A DNA stretch of 64,000 bases from the NCBI GenBank assembly GCA_019745775.1, contig JAIESR010000017.1, forward strand, positions 17,330 to 81,329. The letters are read 5' to 3'. Made by a program: the position numbers and the translations under genes. The first letter of the stretch is position 1; each line of letters starts with the position of its first letter. Of this stretch, positions 41,266 through 49,723 are shown in pieces. The DNA comes from Xanthobacteraceae bacterium (lineage in GTDB: Bacteria; Pseudomonadota; Alphaproteobacteria; Rhizobiales; Xanthobacteraceae). The notes under the pieces were generated by a model, which saw nothing but the letters and a program-made list of their open reading frames with translations, was not told the origin of the DNA and made no database searches.

Positions 41266-42132
41266 ATGCTCAAGGAATATCACTACGACCACCTGATCCG
41301 CTGGCCGAACAACGAGCGTGCGGCGGTGTTCCTCACCTTCGATTTCCAGGGTGGCGAGGACGTGAAGCCGGACAAGAATGGCTTCCTCAACTACGAAATG
41401 TGGAGCCAGGGCGAATATGGCCCGCATCACGCGATCTACCGCATCCTGCGAATCCTCAAGGAAGAGAACATCAAGGCGACCTTCCTGACCTGCGGCGCGA
41501 TCGCGGAGCGCTTCCCAGAAGCGGTGCAGGCGATCCTCGACAACGGCCACGTCGTGGAAGGCCATGGCTACAATCACGAGATCGCGCGCTACCTGCCGCG
41601 CGACGAAGAAGACAAGGTCATGAAGAAGACCATCGCCATGATCGAGAAGCGCACCGGCCGGCGCTGCATGGGCTGGCGCTCGTGCACTCAGAGCACCAAC
41701 ACCATCGAGCTCCTGATCGAGAACGGCTACACCTTCAACACCAACTGCTTCCACGAGGAGCTGCCGTTCCTCTACGAAAAGGACGGCAAGGTTATCGTCG
41801 AGCTGCCGCGGCAGCCGTTCGGCGACGGCACGCTGTTCGGCCACCGTCACGGCGAGTACGGGAACCCGCACCACGGTCTCGAGAGCTGGAAGGCCTACTT
41901 CGACGAGCTCTACGCCGAGAGCACCCCGGAGCGTCCGAAGTACATCCCGTTCACGATGCATCCGTACATCATCGGTCGTCCGGGCCGCGCGACCGCGACG
42001 ATGCGCGCAATGCTCCAGTACATGAAGGCGCGCGGGAGCGTCTGGTTCCCCACCGGCATCGAGCTCGCCGAGTACTGCCTCAACAACCTGTTCAAGGCGG
42101 AAGCCGACAAGCTGCGCGCGAAGGCGGGCTGA
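41266..42132 (+). CDS. Polysaccharide deacetylase family protein
   Basis: A 288-residue NodB-fold hydrolase of the carbohydrate esterase 4/PuuE-like group. The catalytic Asp region is AVFLTFDFQGGED and the metal His pair is in VEGHGYNHEIARYL. FLTCGAIAERFPEAVQAIL and GWRSCTQSTNTIELL are family-typical. It may deacetylate peptidoglycan or chitin-like glycans, or act as an allantoinase-like cyclic amidase, since related sequences do both. The ATG at 41266 has GAGAGGA upstream. It is divergent from the LysR gene and followed by a hairpin terminator. Confidence 0.85.
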   Translation: MLKEYHYDHLIRWPNNERAAVFLTFDFQGGEDVKPDKNGFLNYEMWSQGEYGPHHAIYRILRILKEENIKATFLTCGAIAERFPEAVQAILDNGHVVEGHGYNHEIARYLPRDEEDKVMKKTIAMIEKRTGRRCMGWRSCTQSTNTIELLIENGYTFNTNCFHEELPFLYEKDGKVIVELPRQPFGDGTLFGHRHGEYGNPHHGLESWKAYFDELYAESTPERPKYIPFTMHPYIIGRPGRATATMRAMLQYMKARGSVWFPTGIELAEYCLNNLFKAEADKLRAKAG

Positions 42133-42163
42133 GCGCCGCTTCTAACAGGCTTGGCCGACGATA

Positions 42164-42198
42164 CGAGCAGGTGCGATCGCCATGATCGCACCTGCTCG
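42164..42198 (+). terminator. Perfect 15-bp hairpin after the deacetylase gene
   Basis: CGAGCAGGTGCGATC pairs with GATCGCACCTGCTCG around a 5-nt loop. No clear U-tract follows (GGCGTTTGGGG), so it may be a Rho-independent-like terminator of weak form or a protein-binding dyad. It separates the deacetylase from the convergent ornithine aminotransferase gene. Confidence 0.55.
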
Positions 42199-42250
42199 GC
42201 GTTTGGGGACTTTGCGCGAACGGATGACGCAAGCAGACGCCCCGTCGAAG

Positions 42251-43480
42251 TCAGGTCACGGGTATCGGCTTGGCAGATTCCTTGGACACCGCGGCAAGCA
42301 CCTCCGCGATCCGATCGACGGCCCAGTCGATGTCCGGTTTCTGGATGATGAGCGGCGGCGCCAGCCGGATGGTGTTGCGATGGGTGTCCCGGGTGAGAAT
42401 CCCGGCCGCCAACAACCTCTCGGCCACGATGCCGGCCGGCGCCTTCGTCGCGTCAAGCTCTATCCCTGCGAACAGACCGCGGCCGCGCACCTCGCGGACC
42501 AGCGGATTGTCGAGCGCGGCCAGGCGCGACAGAAGATGCGGGCCGAGCGCCGCGGAGCGCTCCACCAGCCGTTCCTCGACCAGCGTATCGAGCGCGGCGA
42601 GCCCTACGGCGGCGGCGATCGGATTGCCGCCAAAGGTGCTGCCGTGGTCCCCCGGACGGAATACGTCCATCACCTCACGGCGGGCGAGAAACAGCGACAC
42701 GGGCAAGAGCCCCCCGCCGAGCGCCTTGCCGAGCAGCACGGCGTCCGGCGTGACGCCGTCATGCTGGCAGGCGAGCATGCGGCCGGTGCGCCCGAGCCCG
42801 GTTTGGATCTCGTCGCAGACGAGGAGCACGTTGCGCGCGCGGCAAATTTCCGCGACCCGCGCCAGATAGCCCGCCGGCGGCACGCGGATGCCGCCCTCGC
42901 CCTGGATCGGCTCGACCAAATAGGCCGCGGTGTTGGGTGTGATCGCGGCAGCGAGCGCATCGGCGTCGCCGAACGGCACGTGCTTGAAGCCGGGCGCGAA
43001 CGGACCGAAGCCCTCGCGATACTGCGGGACCGAGGAGAAGCCGACGATCGTGGTGGAGCGGCCATGGAAGTTGTCTTCCGCCACGATGATCTCGGCGCGG
43101 TCGCGCGGCACGCCCTTGACCGTGTAGGCCCATTTGCGCGCAGCCTTGATCGCCGTCTCGACCGACTCGGCGCCGCCGTTCGAGGGCAGCGCCGCATCCG
43201 TGCCGGTGAGCTCGCAGGCGCGGGCCAGGAACGGCCCGAGCCGATCGGTGAAATAGGCGCGCGAGACCGTGTCGAGCCGGTTCGCCTGTTGCGTCATCGC
43301 TGCGACCAGCCGCGGATGGCAATGCCCGAAACTCGCGGCCGAGTAGGCACCCATCATGTCGAGGTAGCGCCGGCCGTCCTCGTCCCAGACATGAATGCCT
43401 TCCGCGCGCACGAGCGTCACCGGCAGCGGCTTGTAGTTGGCCGCACCGTAACGGGCTTCGAGGCGGTTCAGACGGCCCAT
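42251..43480 (-). CDS. rocD: Ornithine--oxo-acid aminotransferase
   Basis: A 409-residue PLP enzyme converting ornithine plus 2-oxoglutarate to glutamate-5-semialdehyde and glutamate. Class III features are LPSNGGAESVETAIKAARKW, DNFHGRSTT, VCDEIQTGLGRTGRML (Asp of the PLP pyridine contact), LLGKALGGGLLPVS (catalytic Lys) and GSTFGGNPIAAA. The ATG at 43480 overlaps the arginase stop (43468) by 13 bp, so the two genes are translated as a pair: arginase makes ornithine, this enzyme consumes it. Confidence 0.94.
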   Translation of the reverse strand: MGRLNRLEARYGAANYKPLPVTLVRAEGIHVWDEDGRRYLDMMGAYSAASFGHCHPRLVAAMTQQANRLDTVSRAYFTDRLGPFLARACELTGTDAALPSNGGAESVETAIKAARKWAYTVKGVPRDRAEIIVAEDNFHGRSTTIVGFSSVPQYREGFGPFAPGFKHVPFGDADALAAAITPNTAAYLVEPIQGEGGIRVPPAGYLARVAEICRARNVLLVCDEIQTGLGRTGRMLACQHDGVTPDAVLLGKALGGGLLPVSLFLARREVMDVFRPGDHGSTFGGNPIAAAVGLAALDTLVEERLVERSAALGPHLLSRLAALDNPLVREVRGRGLFAGIELDATKAPAGIVAERLLAAGILTRDTHRNTIRLAPPLIIQKPDIDWAVDRIAEVLAAVSKESAKPIPVT

Positions 43481-44382
43481 CGCAGTCTCTCCTGGCGGAC
43501 CGCCGCGGCCACCAGCGTGCCCAGCAGCCGCGCGGTCTTGCCGTCCCGATCGCGATGCGGATTGAACTCGACGAACTCGATGGCGCGGCATGCGGGATCG
43601 GCGGTCAGGCCGCTCCAGGCATCGAAGAATTCGCGGGCGTGGATGCCATCGGGCGCGGGTGTGCCCACACCCGGCGCCTCGACTGGGTCGAATGCGTCGA
43701 GATCGAGCGAAAGACCGTAGCCGGCGGTGCCCTTCGTGACGATGGCGTGCGCTTCGGCGAGCACGTCCGCGATACCGCGGCGTGCAACTTCGTCCATCTG
43801 GATCACGCGAATGCCGTGCCGCTTGGCGAACACCATCTCCTCGGGCTCAAAGCTGCGCGTGCCAACAAGACAAACGTGACGCGGCTCGAGCGCGCGGCGA
43901 TCGCCGGCGATGGCGGTCAATTTCGGCGAGCCGTATCCGAGCAGCGCCGCGACCGGCATGCCGTTGATCGCGCCGCTGTGGGTCGTCTCGGGCGTGTGCA
44001 TGTCCATGTGCGCGTCGATCCACAACAATCCGAGCGGGCCGGAGCTCTGCATCGCGCGTGCGACGCCGCTCCATGTGCCGACGGCACAGGAGTGATCGCC
44101 GCCGATCACCAGGGGGCGACGGCCGTTTTCGGTCTGCTTGCAGGTGGTCTCAGCGAGCCACCGGGAGGTGCGCGCGACGGCATCAAGGGGCGCGACGTCG
44201 GCGGCGCAAAGGCCTTCGGGCATCGCCTGCCAGGCTAGCCGCACATCGCCGCTCGCCGGATTGCCATCCCAGTATTGCCGAAACGCGGCCGGACCGTCCT
44301 TGCAGCCGGGGTCGCGCGCACCCGCGCCACATGCGACCGCGATGGTCGGTATTCGATTAGGTCCCCTTGCAACGGCGCTCAT
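43468..44382 (-). CDS. rocF: Arginase
   Basis: A 304-residue manganese ureohydrolase splitting arginine to ornithine and urea. Metal and catalytic signatures are GGDHSCAVGTW, LLWIDAHMDMHTPE (D-A-H-x-D) and LSLDLDAFDPVEAPG. It overlaps the downstream rocD gene. The pair would feed arginine nitrogen into glutamate, while argG at the left end of the window is biosynthetic, so the organism both makes and breaks down arginine. The start is ATG 44380-44382 (MSAVARGPNRIPTI). Confidence 0.95.
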   Translation of the reverse strand: MSAVARGPNRIPTIAVACGAGARDPGCKDGPAAFRQYWDGNPASGDVRLAWQAMPEGLCAADVAPLDAVARTSRWLAETTCKQTENGRRPLVIGGDHSCAVGTWSGVARAMQSSGPLGLLWIDAHMDMHTPETTHSGAINGMPVAALLGYGSPKLTAIAGDRRALEPRHVCLVGTRSFEPEEMVFAKRHGIRVIQMDEVARRGIADVLAEAHAIVTKGTAGYGLSLDLDAFDPVEAPGVGTPAPDGIHAREFFDAWSGLTADPACRAIEFVEFNPHRDRDGKTARLLGTLVAAAVRQERLRWAV

Positions 44383-44608
44383 GACGCCCGCTCCAACCGA
44401 GCCAACGATCGGCTCGCTGGTGATGTAGGAAGAGTTGGTTGGATCGCCAGCTTTCGCACGAAATCGCCCGAGTCGCCGAAGCGCGTGTCGCCGAACAAAC
44501 CGGCGCGAAGCGAATCTTGCGCGTAGAACTCTGGTACCCGACTGAAAATTGCGCGATTGCCAGATGGCAATTGGTATCTACCGCAACAATCTCGGATGCC
44601 GACCGTGC

Positions 44609-45304
44609 TCAGCCGGTCTGCAACCCGAGCCAATGGTTAAGGAACGCCGCCAGCCAGGCGCGGCCTGCGGGATCATAGACCGCGCGGTCGGCGAAATGCG
44701 CCGCGCGCGGCTTGGCGTTCGGCATTTGCATCCGGTCATGGCCACGGGTGGTCCAGCGGCAGATCGTGGCGTGCGTCACGTCGGGATGGAACTGCAGCGC
44801 ATAGCCCGAGCCGTAGCGGAAGGCCTGCACCGGGAAGCTGTCGCCCTCCGCCAGCAGGTCGGCGCCATCCGGCAGATCGAACCCTTCGCGATGCCACTGA
44901 TAGACCTGCTCGGGCCAGGGATCGCACAGCGACAAGCCGACCTCCGTCGGCCTGATCGGGTAGTAGCCGATCTCGGCGTGACCGTCGGCGTGCGGATACA
45001 CGCGTGCACCGACATGCTGCGCCAGCATCTGGGCGCCGAGGCAGATGCCGAGGAACGGCTTCTTCTCCCGGAGCGGGACGGCGATCCAATCGATCTCGCG
45101 GCGCACGAAATCCTCGGTGCCGTTCGCGCTCATCGGCCCGCCGAAGTAGATCGCTCCGGAATGGCCGCTCATGGTCTCGGGCAGAGGATCGCCAAAGCGC
45201 GGCTTGCGGATGTCGAGGGGGTAGCCGCGCTCGCGCAGCGCGTTGCCCACCCGGCCGGGTGTCGAGTTCTCCTGGTGCAGGACGATCAGAACCGGCAGGC
45301 GCAT
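44609..45304 (-). CDS. Class I glutamine amidotransferase-like protein (GMP-synthase type)
   Basis: A 231-residue protein. The nucleophile elbow is FLGICLGAQMLA (Cys at about residue 87). The His/acid pair LQFHPDVTHAT has Asp where most members have Glu. GGPMSANG and WHREGFDLPDGADLLAEGD follow the GuaA/YfeJ pattern. It is probably a glutamine or gamma-glutamyl hydrolase of the GMP-synthase-like subgroup. The start is ATG 45302-45304 (MRLPVLIVLHQ). It is same-strand and upstream of the arginase gene, which starts at 44382, and may be part of the arginine or polyamine pathway; specificity unknown. Confidence 0.85.
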   Translation of the reverse strand: MRLPVLIVLHQENSTPGRVGNALRERGYPLDIRKPRFGDPLPETMSGHSGAIYFGGPMSANGTEDFVRREIDWIAVPLREKKPFLGICLGAQMLAQHVGARVYPHADGHAEIGYYPIRPTEVGLSLCDPWPEQVYQWHREGFDLPDGADLLAEGDSFPVQAFRYGSGYALQFHPDVTHATICRWTTRGHDRMQMPNAKPRAAHFADRAVYDPAGRAWLAAFLNHWLGLQTG

Positions 45305-45469
45305 GGATTTCGACGATTTATCGTATGGCGCGACGCTTTCCCTAACGCCGGGCGGGCCGGCGGGGAACCATCCAGGCGGACCAGCCCAGGCATACCTCGC
45401 TTGCCAAGGCAGATGCCCTCGGACATGCTGCCCGCGACCCTTCAGCGGGACCGGCCGTGTTGAGTAGCA

Positions 45470-47479
45470 ATGCGAATAGCTCTCGGAATCGTCAAGCTTT
45501 TTCCGGAAGGCGGACTCCAGCGCGATTGCATCCGGCTTGCCCGCATCCTGACCGCGCGCGGCCACGACGTCACGATTTTCACCTCTGAGAACAAGTGGCC
45601 GTTTGACCGGCTGCCCTGCCCGATCACCCTCTTGCCGGTCCGCGCCTACACCAACCACCGGTTCGACCTGAATTTTGCGAAGCGTTTCACGGCGGCCACC
45701 GCCGAAGGGTTCGATCGCGTCGTCGGCTTCAATAAGCTTACGGGCCTCGACTTCTATTATTGCGGTGATCCGTCGATCCTTGATCGCGGCCGCGGCCCGA
45801 TCGAACGAGCGCTGCCGCGCCACCGCGTCCAGTCGATGCTGGAGCAGGCATCCTTCGGACCGCTGCAGCGCACCCAAATCTTGGCATTGACCGAATCATC
45901 GGCGGAGAGTTATCGCCGCAATTGGCGAACCCAAGAGCAGCGAATCACCGTGCTGCAACCGTCGATCGACCCGGCACGCCAACGGCCGGACCTACGCGCC
46001 TCCGACTATCGTGCGGCGGTTCGCACCAAGCTGGGTCTTCCTGCAAATCACAAGGTATGGCTGTGGGTCGGCGCGCAGGCTCACGTCAAAGGTCTCGACC
46101 GCGCGCTGGCGGCGCTTCTATCTGCGCCGGACACGACGCTATTGGTCGCGGGCATCGCGCCCGATTCGAAAGACGCGGTCCAGGCCGGCAAGGCGCTCTC
46201 GCGCCGACGGAACGACGTCCGGTTCCTCGGCTTCCGCGAAGACATTCCGGAGCTGATGGCGGCGGCGGACATGCTGATTCATCCGTCGCGGCTCGACGTC
46301 ACCGGCCAGGTTATCCTGGAGGCCATCGTGAATGGCCTTCCCGCCGTGGTCACCGGGCTTTGCGGATTTGCCGAGCACGTGGAGAAGTCCGGCGCCGGCA
46401 TCGTGCTGCCGGAGCCGTTCGCGCAGGCGAACCTCGAAACGGCGCTCGCGCGCATGCGCGACTCTGCCGTGGCCGAAGCCATGTCGCTCGCCGGCATCAA
46501 GTATGGGCGCGAGACTGCGCCGGTGTCGGGCCTTGACCAGGCGGCCGATGTCATCGACGGCAGCGCCACGCTCGAGCCCGACGCCCCCGCAGCGGCATCG
46601 CCCGCACCGCGCTACGTTCCGATCTCGATCATCGTTACCACGTACAACCGTCCGGATGCGCTCGACGCCGTGCTGCGCGGACTGGCGCGCCAGTCGGACA
46701 AAGATTTCGAGGTGATCATCGCCGACGATGGTTCGACGCCGGAAACCTGCGCCCTATTGCAGACCTGGCAGGGTCGATTGTCGCGGCCGGTCAGGCATAT
46801 CTGGCACGAGGATCGGGGATTCCGGGCCGCCGAAATCCGCAACCGCGCGATCCTCGCCAGCAGCGGCGCCTACTGCATTTTCCTCGACGGCGATTGCATT
46901 CCGCGCGGCGACTTCGTTTTGGAGCATCGCGAGCTCGCCGAACCGGGCTGGTTCGTCGTCGGCAATCGCGTGCTGATGTCCAAGCGACTGACCGATCAGG
47001 TTTTGCGAAAAGATCTCGAGCCGGAACTCTGGACGTTTGCGGAGGCCTGCCGTGCCCGCTTCAACGGCGACATCAACCGGATCGCGCCCCTGCTGCAGGC
47101 CAAGCTCGGCCCGGTGCGGAAAATCCGCCCGCAATATTGGTGGGGCGCGCGGTCGTGCAATCTGGCGGTCTGGCGCAGCGACCTCGAGCGGGTGGACGGC
47201 TTCGACGGCAGTTATGTCGGTTGGGGCCTTGAGGATTCCGACCTGCTGATCCGCCTGCTACGTGCCGGCATCAACCGGAAGGATGGGCGTTTTTCCACCG
47301 GCGTGTTGCATCTGTGGCACCCGCTCGCCGATCCATCATTGCTGTCGGCGAACCAGACGCTGCTCGATGCGATTCAGCAGAGTGACCGCATCCGGGCAGT
47401 GAGCGGCCTGAAGGCGCTGGGCAATGCGGAACCGTGGGCCGATGTGCGGCCCGTCAAGAACCGGATCGCTATGGGGTAG
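45470..47479 (+). CDS. Bifunctional glycosyltransferase: GT4 (WaaG-like) fused to GT2
   Basis: A 669-residue fusion. Residues 1-365 are a GT4/WaaG-type domain: KLFPEGGLQRDCIRLARIL, WLWVGAQAHVKGLDRALAALL, ADMLIHPSRLDVTGQVILEAIVNGLPAVVT (E-x7-E region). Residues about 385-669 are a GT2 domain: VPISIIVTTYNRPDALDAVL, IIADDGSTPETC, FLDGDCIP (DxD-like) and GWGLEDSDLLIRLLRAG (C-terminal GT7C-type motif). Such a protein could add two sugars in sequence to lipopolysaccharide core or capsule. The ATG at 45470 begins MRIALGIVKLFPEGG. It converges with the SDR gene directly (stops adjacent). Confidence 0.9.
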   Translation: MRIALGIVKLFPEGGLQRDCIRLARILTARGHDVTIFTSENKWPFDRLPCPITLLPVRAYTNHRFDLNFAKRFTAATAEGFDRVVGFNKLTGLDFYYCGDPSILDRGRGPIERALPRHRVQSMLEQASFGPLQRTQILALTESSAESYRRNWRTQEQRITVLQPSIDPARQRPDLRASDYRAAVRTKLGLPANHKVWLWVGAQAHVKGLDRALAALLSAPDTTLLVAGIAPDSKDAVQAGKALSRRRNDVRFLGFREDIPELMAAADMLIHPSRLDVTGQVILEAIVNGLPAVVTGLCGFAEHVEKSGAGIVLPEPFAQANLETALARMRDSAVAEAMSLAGIKYGRETAPVSGLDQAADVIDGSATLEPDAPAAASPAPRYVPISIIVTTYNRPDALDAVLRGLARQSDKDFEVIIADDGSTPETCALLQTWQGRLSRPVRHIWHEDRGFRAAEIRNRAILASSGAYCIFLDGDCIPRGDFVLEHRELAEPGWFVVGNRVLMSKRLTDQVLRKDLEPELWTFAEACRARFNGDINRIAPLLQAKLGPVRKIRPQYWWGARSCNLAVWRSDLERVDGFDGSYVGWGLEDSDLLIRLLRAGINRKDGRFSTGVLHLWHPLADPSLLSANQTLLDAIQQSDRIRAVSGLKALGNAEPWADVRPVKNRIAMG

Positions 47480-48283
47480 CTAATCTCGCTGGCGCTTGGC
47501 GATGCGGCTGCTGTTGTAGCGTCCGACCGCCGCCATCAGCAGCCTGCGCGGCACGAAGCGCGTCATGATCGTGGTCGCGCGATTGAGCATACCCGGCACC
47601 ACCAAGCGTCGGCCCTGTTCCAGGGCGCGATAGCCGTCGAGCGCAACCTGGTCGGCGCCCAGGGTCAGCATGTCCGGCTTGCCGCCGCTGTCGAAGCCGG
47701 CGCGCGCCTGGAACTCGGTCGGCACCGGGCCCGGACACAGCGCGGTCACGCGGATGCCGCGCGGCTTGAGCTCCCAATGCAGCGCATCGCTGAAAGACAC
47801 CACATAGGCCTTGGTGGCATAGTAGACCGCCATGTGAGGACCCGGCAGAAACGCCGCCACCGATGCGACGTTGAGGATCCCGCCACGCCGGCGCGCGAGC
47901 GCCTCGACAAAGGCCAGCGAAAGATCGGTGAGGGCGCGCACGTTCACGTCCACCATCGCGAGCTGCTCGGCCCGGCTTAGCGAGGCGGACGACCCGAGCA
48001 GGCCGAAGCCGGCATTGTTGACGACGGTCTCGGGCTCGACTCCGAGCCGCACCATGGCGCCGGCGATCGCATCGCCGGCATCGCGCCGTTCCAGATCGAC
48101 GGGCTCGACGTGGGGCCGCCGGTGTCCAAACGCTGCGATCTCGTCGGCGAGCTCGTTCAGCCGTTGTTCGCGGCGCGCCACCAGCAGCAATTCCTTGCCC
48201 TGCCGGGCGAAGATCCGCGCCAACGCCGTGCCGATGCCGGCCGACGCGCCGGTGATCAGCGTAACCGGGCGGTGCTCAGTCAT
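47480..48283 (-). CDS. Short-chain dehydrogenase/reductase (SDR)
   Basis: A 267-residue classical SDR. TGASAGIGTALARIFARQG is the nucleotide motif, NNAGFGLLG the second, and Y-x3-K appears as YYATKAYVVSFSDAL with a serine in NVASVAAF. The start is ATG 48281-48283 (MTEHRPVTLITG). It overlaps the TerB gene stop (48276) by 8 bp, implying coupling. The substrate is unknown; the group includes ketoreductases and DltE-like enzymes. Confidence 0.92.
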   Translation of the reverse strand: MTEHRPVTLITGASAGIGTALARIFARQGKELLLVARREQRLNELADEIAAFGHRRPHVEPVDLERRDAGDAIAGAMVRLGVEPETVVNNAGFGLLGSSASLSRAEQLAMVDVNVRALTDLSLAFVEALARRRGGILNVASVAAFLPGPHMAVYYATKAYVVSFSDALHWELKPRGIRVTALCPGPVPTEFQARAGFDSGGKPDMLTLGADQVALDGYRALEQGRRLVVPGMLNRATTIMTRFVPRRLLMAAVGRYNSSRIAKRQRD

Positions 48284-48752
48284 GACGCGAACCCATCGGG
48301 CGGCTTTCGGCAACCCGCTGGCGCAGCGCGATCCGCGCCTGCGAGGAAACGTGCAGCAGGTCGGCGGCACGCCAGATCAGATTGTCCTCGAACTCGGTGA
48401 CGCGGCCATCGGCATGGGCGATCTGCCACATCATCTCGATGACCTGCTGGCGGCCGGTGTCGTCGAGCGTCCGATTGATGAGGCTGGTGAAACGATAGAG
48501 ATCGACGGCCTGCTGTTCGGCTTGCGTCGCCTCCGTCACCAGTTCATTGGCGGCCGCTTCGTCCAGACCGAAGCGCAGCATGATTACGCCGATGAGGCGG
48601 TTGCGTTCGACCTCCGACATCGCGCCGTCGATCATGGCGGCGTGGATCAGCAGCGCCGCGGCCGCCAGCCGGTAGTCGTCGCCCTCGAAGCGGACACGAT
48701 CCTTTTCGCCGCCGGCCAAATCCGACAGAAAGTCTTTGAATGCTTGCAGCAT
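48276..48752 (-). CDS. TerB family (tellurite-resistance-like) protein
   Basis: A 158-residue helical protein with the TerB acidic metal-binding helices: RLAAAALLIHAAMIDGAMSEVER and MWQIAHADGRVTEFEDNLIW (repeated D-G-x-x-x-x-E pattern). The product starts MLQAFKDFLSDLAGGEKDR. TerB-type proteins occur in tellurite resistance and in general stress or metal sensing; no other ter genes are here. It is coupled to the SDR gene downstream by overlap and is the second TerB-like domain in the window. Confidence 0.9.
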   Translation of the reverse strand: MLQAFKDFLSDLAGGEKDRVRFEGDDYRLAAAALLIHAAMIDGAMSEVERNRLIGVIMLRFGLDEAAANELVTEATQAEQQAVDLYRFTSLINRTLDDTGRQQVIEMMWQIAHADGRVTEFEDNLIWRAADLLHVSSQARIALRQRVAESRPMGSRHD

Positions 48753-48873
48753 GACAGGCCTTTCTCGCCGGCATCATCCGCCATCCCTGTGACATCGGGA
48801 AGGTGACCCGCCGAATATGGGAGTTGCCGGCGCCGTCCGCATGAGGCTGAGACGAGTGGAGAGAGCTCGAAGC

Positions 48874-49512
48874 CTAGTTGATCGCCTTGCCGCGCCGCTG
48901 GACTTTTTCCAGGAGCTCTAGGTTGTTGCGGATGTAGGGATTGTCTGGCGCTTTTGCCAACGCCACTTCGAGGGTGCGGCGCGCGCGCGCGTAGTCGCCG
49001 CGCAGGATGTAGGAGAAGCCCCGGTTGTTCATGAGCTCCGGCGTCTCGCCCGTGATATTGGCGGCCTGCCCATAGGCGCGGTCGGCGAGATCGAAGCGCT
49101 TGAGCCGATCGTAGGAGGCGGCGAGCCCGACCCAAGCTTCGGCGTCGCGCGGATGCAGCTCCACGGCCTTGCGGAAATGTTTTTCGGCAAGGCCGAAATT
49201 GGCGGAGCGGAAATACTTCTTGCCCAGACTGAGATCGTCGTAGGGATCCTTGCCAAGCATCCTCGGGTTGGCGGCGTTGACAATGGGATCGGGCGTTGGA
49301 TTGACCGTGGGAATGGCGACCGATCCGGGGGCGGTGGCGGCCGACCCGGTGGTCGCGGGCTCGGCGCCCTCACTCGGGGTCTCGATCGACGCGGTGGTGT
49401 CGGGATCGCTGCGCTGGAACAGTCCAGTGAGCTTGGTCGAGGTTTCGCAGCCGGACAGCCATACGAGGCAGGCCGCCGCAACGATAAGAACTCGCCCCCC
49501 ACTCATACGCAT
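48874..49512 (-). CDS. tadD: Tad pilus TPR lipoprotein TadD
   Basis: A 212-residue lipoprotein. The lipobox WLSGC gives Cys21. A Pro/Thr/Ala-rich linker (about 25-85) precedes a TPR domain: YDDLSLGKKYFRSANFGLAEKHF, AEAWVGLAASYDRLKRFDLAD and ELMNNRGFSYILRGDYARARRTL. TadD acts as a periplasmic assembly lipoprotein for the secretin. It is the last gene of the Tad operon, with 211 bp between tadC and this gene. Two possible starts (49512, 49506) differ by two residues. Confidence 0.87.
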   Translation of the reverse strand: MRMSGGRVLIVAAACLVWLSGCETSTKLTGLFQRSDPDTTASIETPSEGAEPATTGSAATAPGSVAIPTVNPTPDPIVNAANPRMLGKDPYDDLSLGKKYFRSANFGLAEKHFRKAVELHPRDAEAWVGLAASYDRLKRFDLADRAYGQAANITGETPELMNNRGFSYILRGDYARARRTLEVALAKAPDNPYIRNNLELLEKVQRRGKAIN

Positions 49513-49723
49513 CCACCCACACGCTCCGCCGGCGACGCATTCTGCGTGCCGGCCGGCCCGAACGCATGCGCGCGCCCGCGACCGCCAGCGACAAGCAACC
49601 GGTATCGGGAGGCTACGTGTTGATGGTTAAGAATCCCTCGCCGCCGACCTAGGCAAAAAAACGCTTCAATCCCATATAGATACGGGCACCCTCCGGCCGC
49701 ACCGGAAGCGCGCGGCGTCAGGA

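Noticed and set aside
44379..44633. 84-residue reverse frame upstream of arginase
   Set aside because: Overlaps the amidotransferase stop, has no recognisable domain and no good start signal.
48276..48752. Tellurite-resistance operon
   Set aside because: Only a TerB-family gene is present; no terC, terD or terZ-type neighbours were seen.
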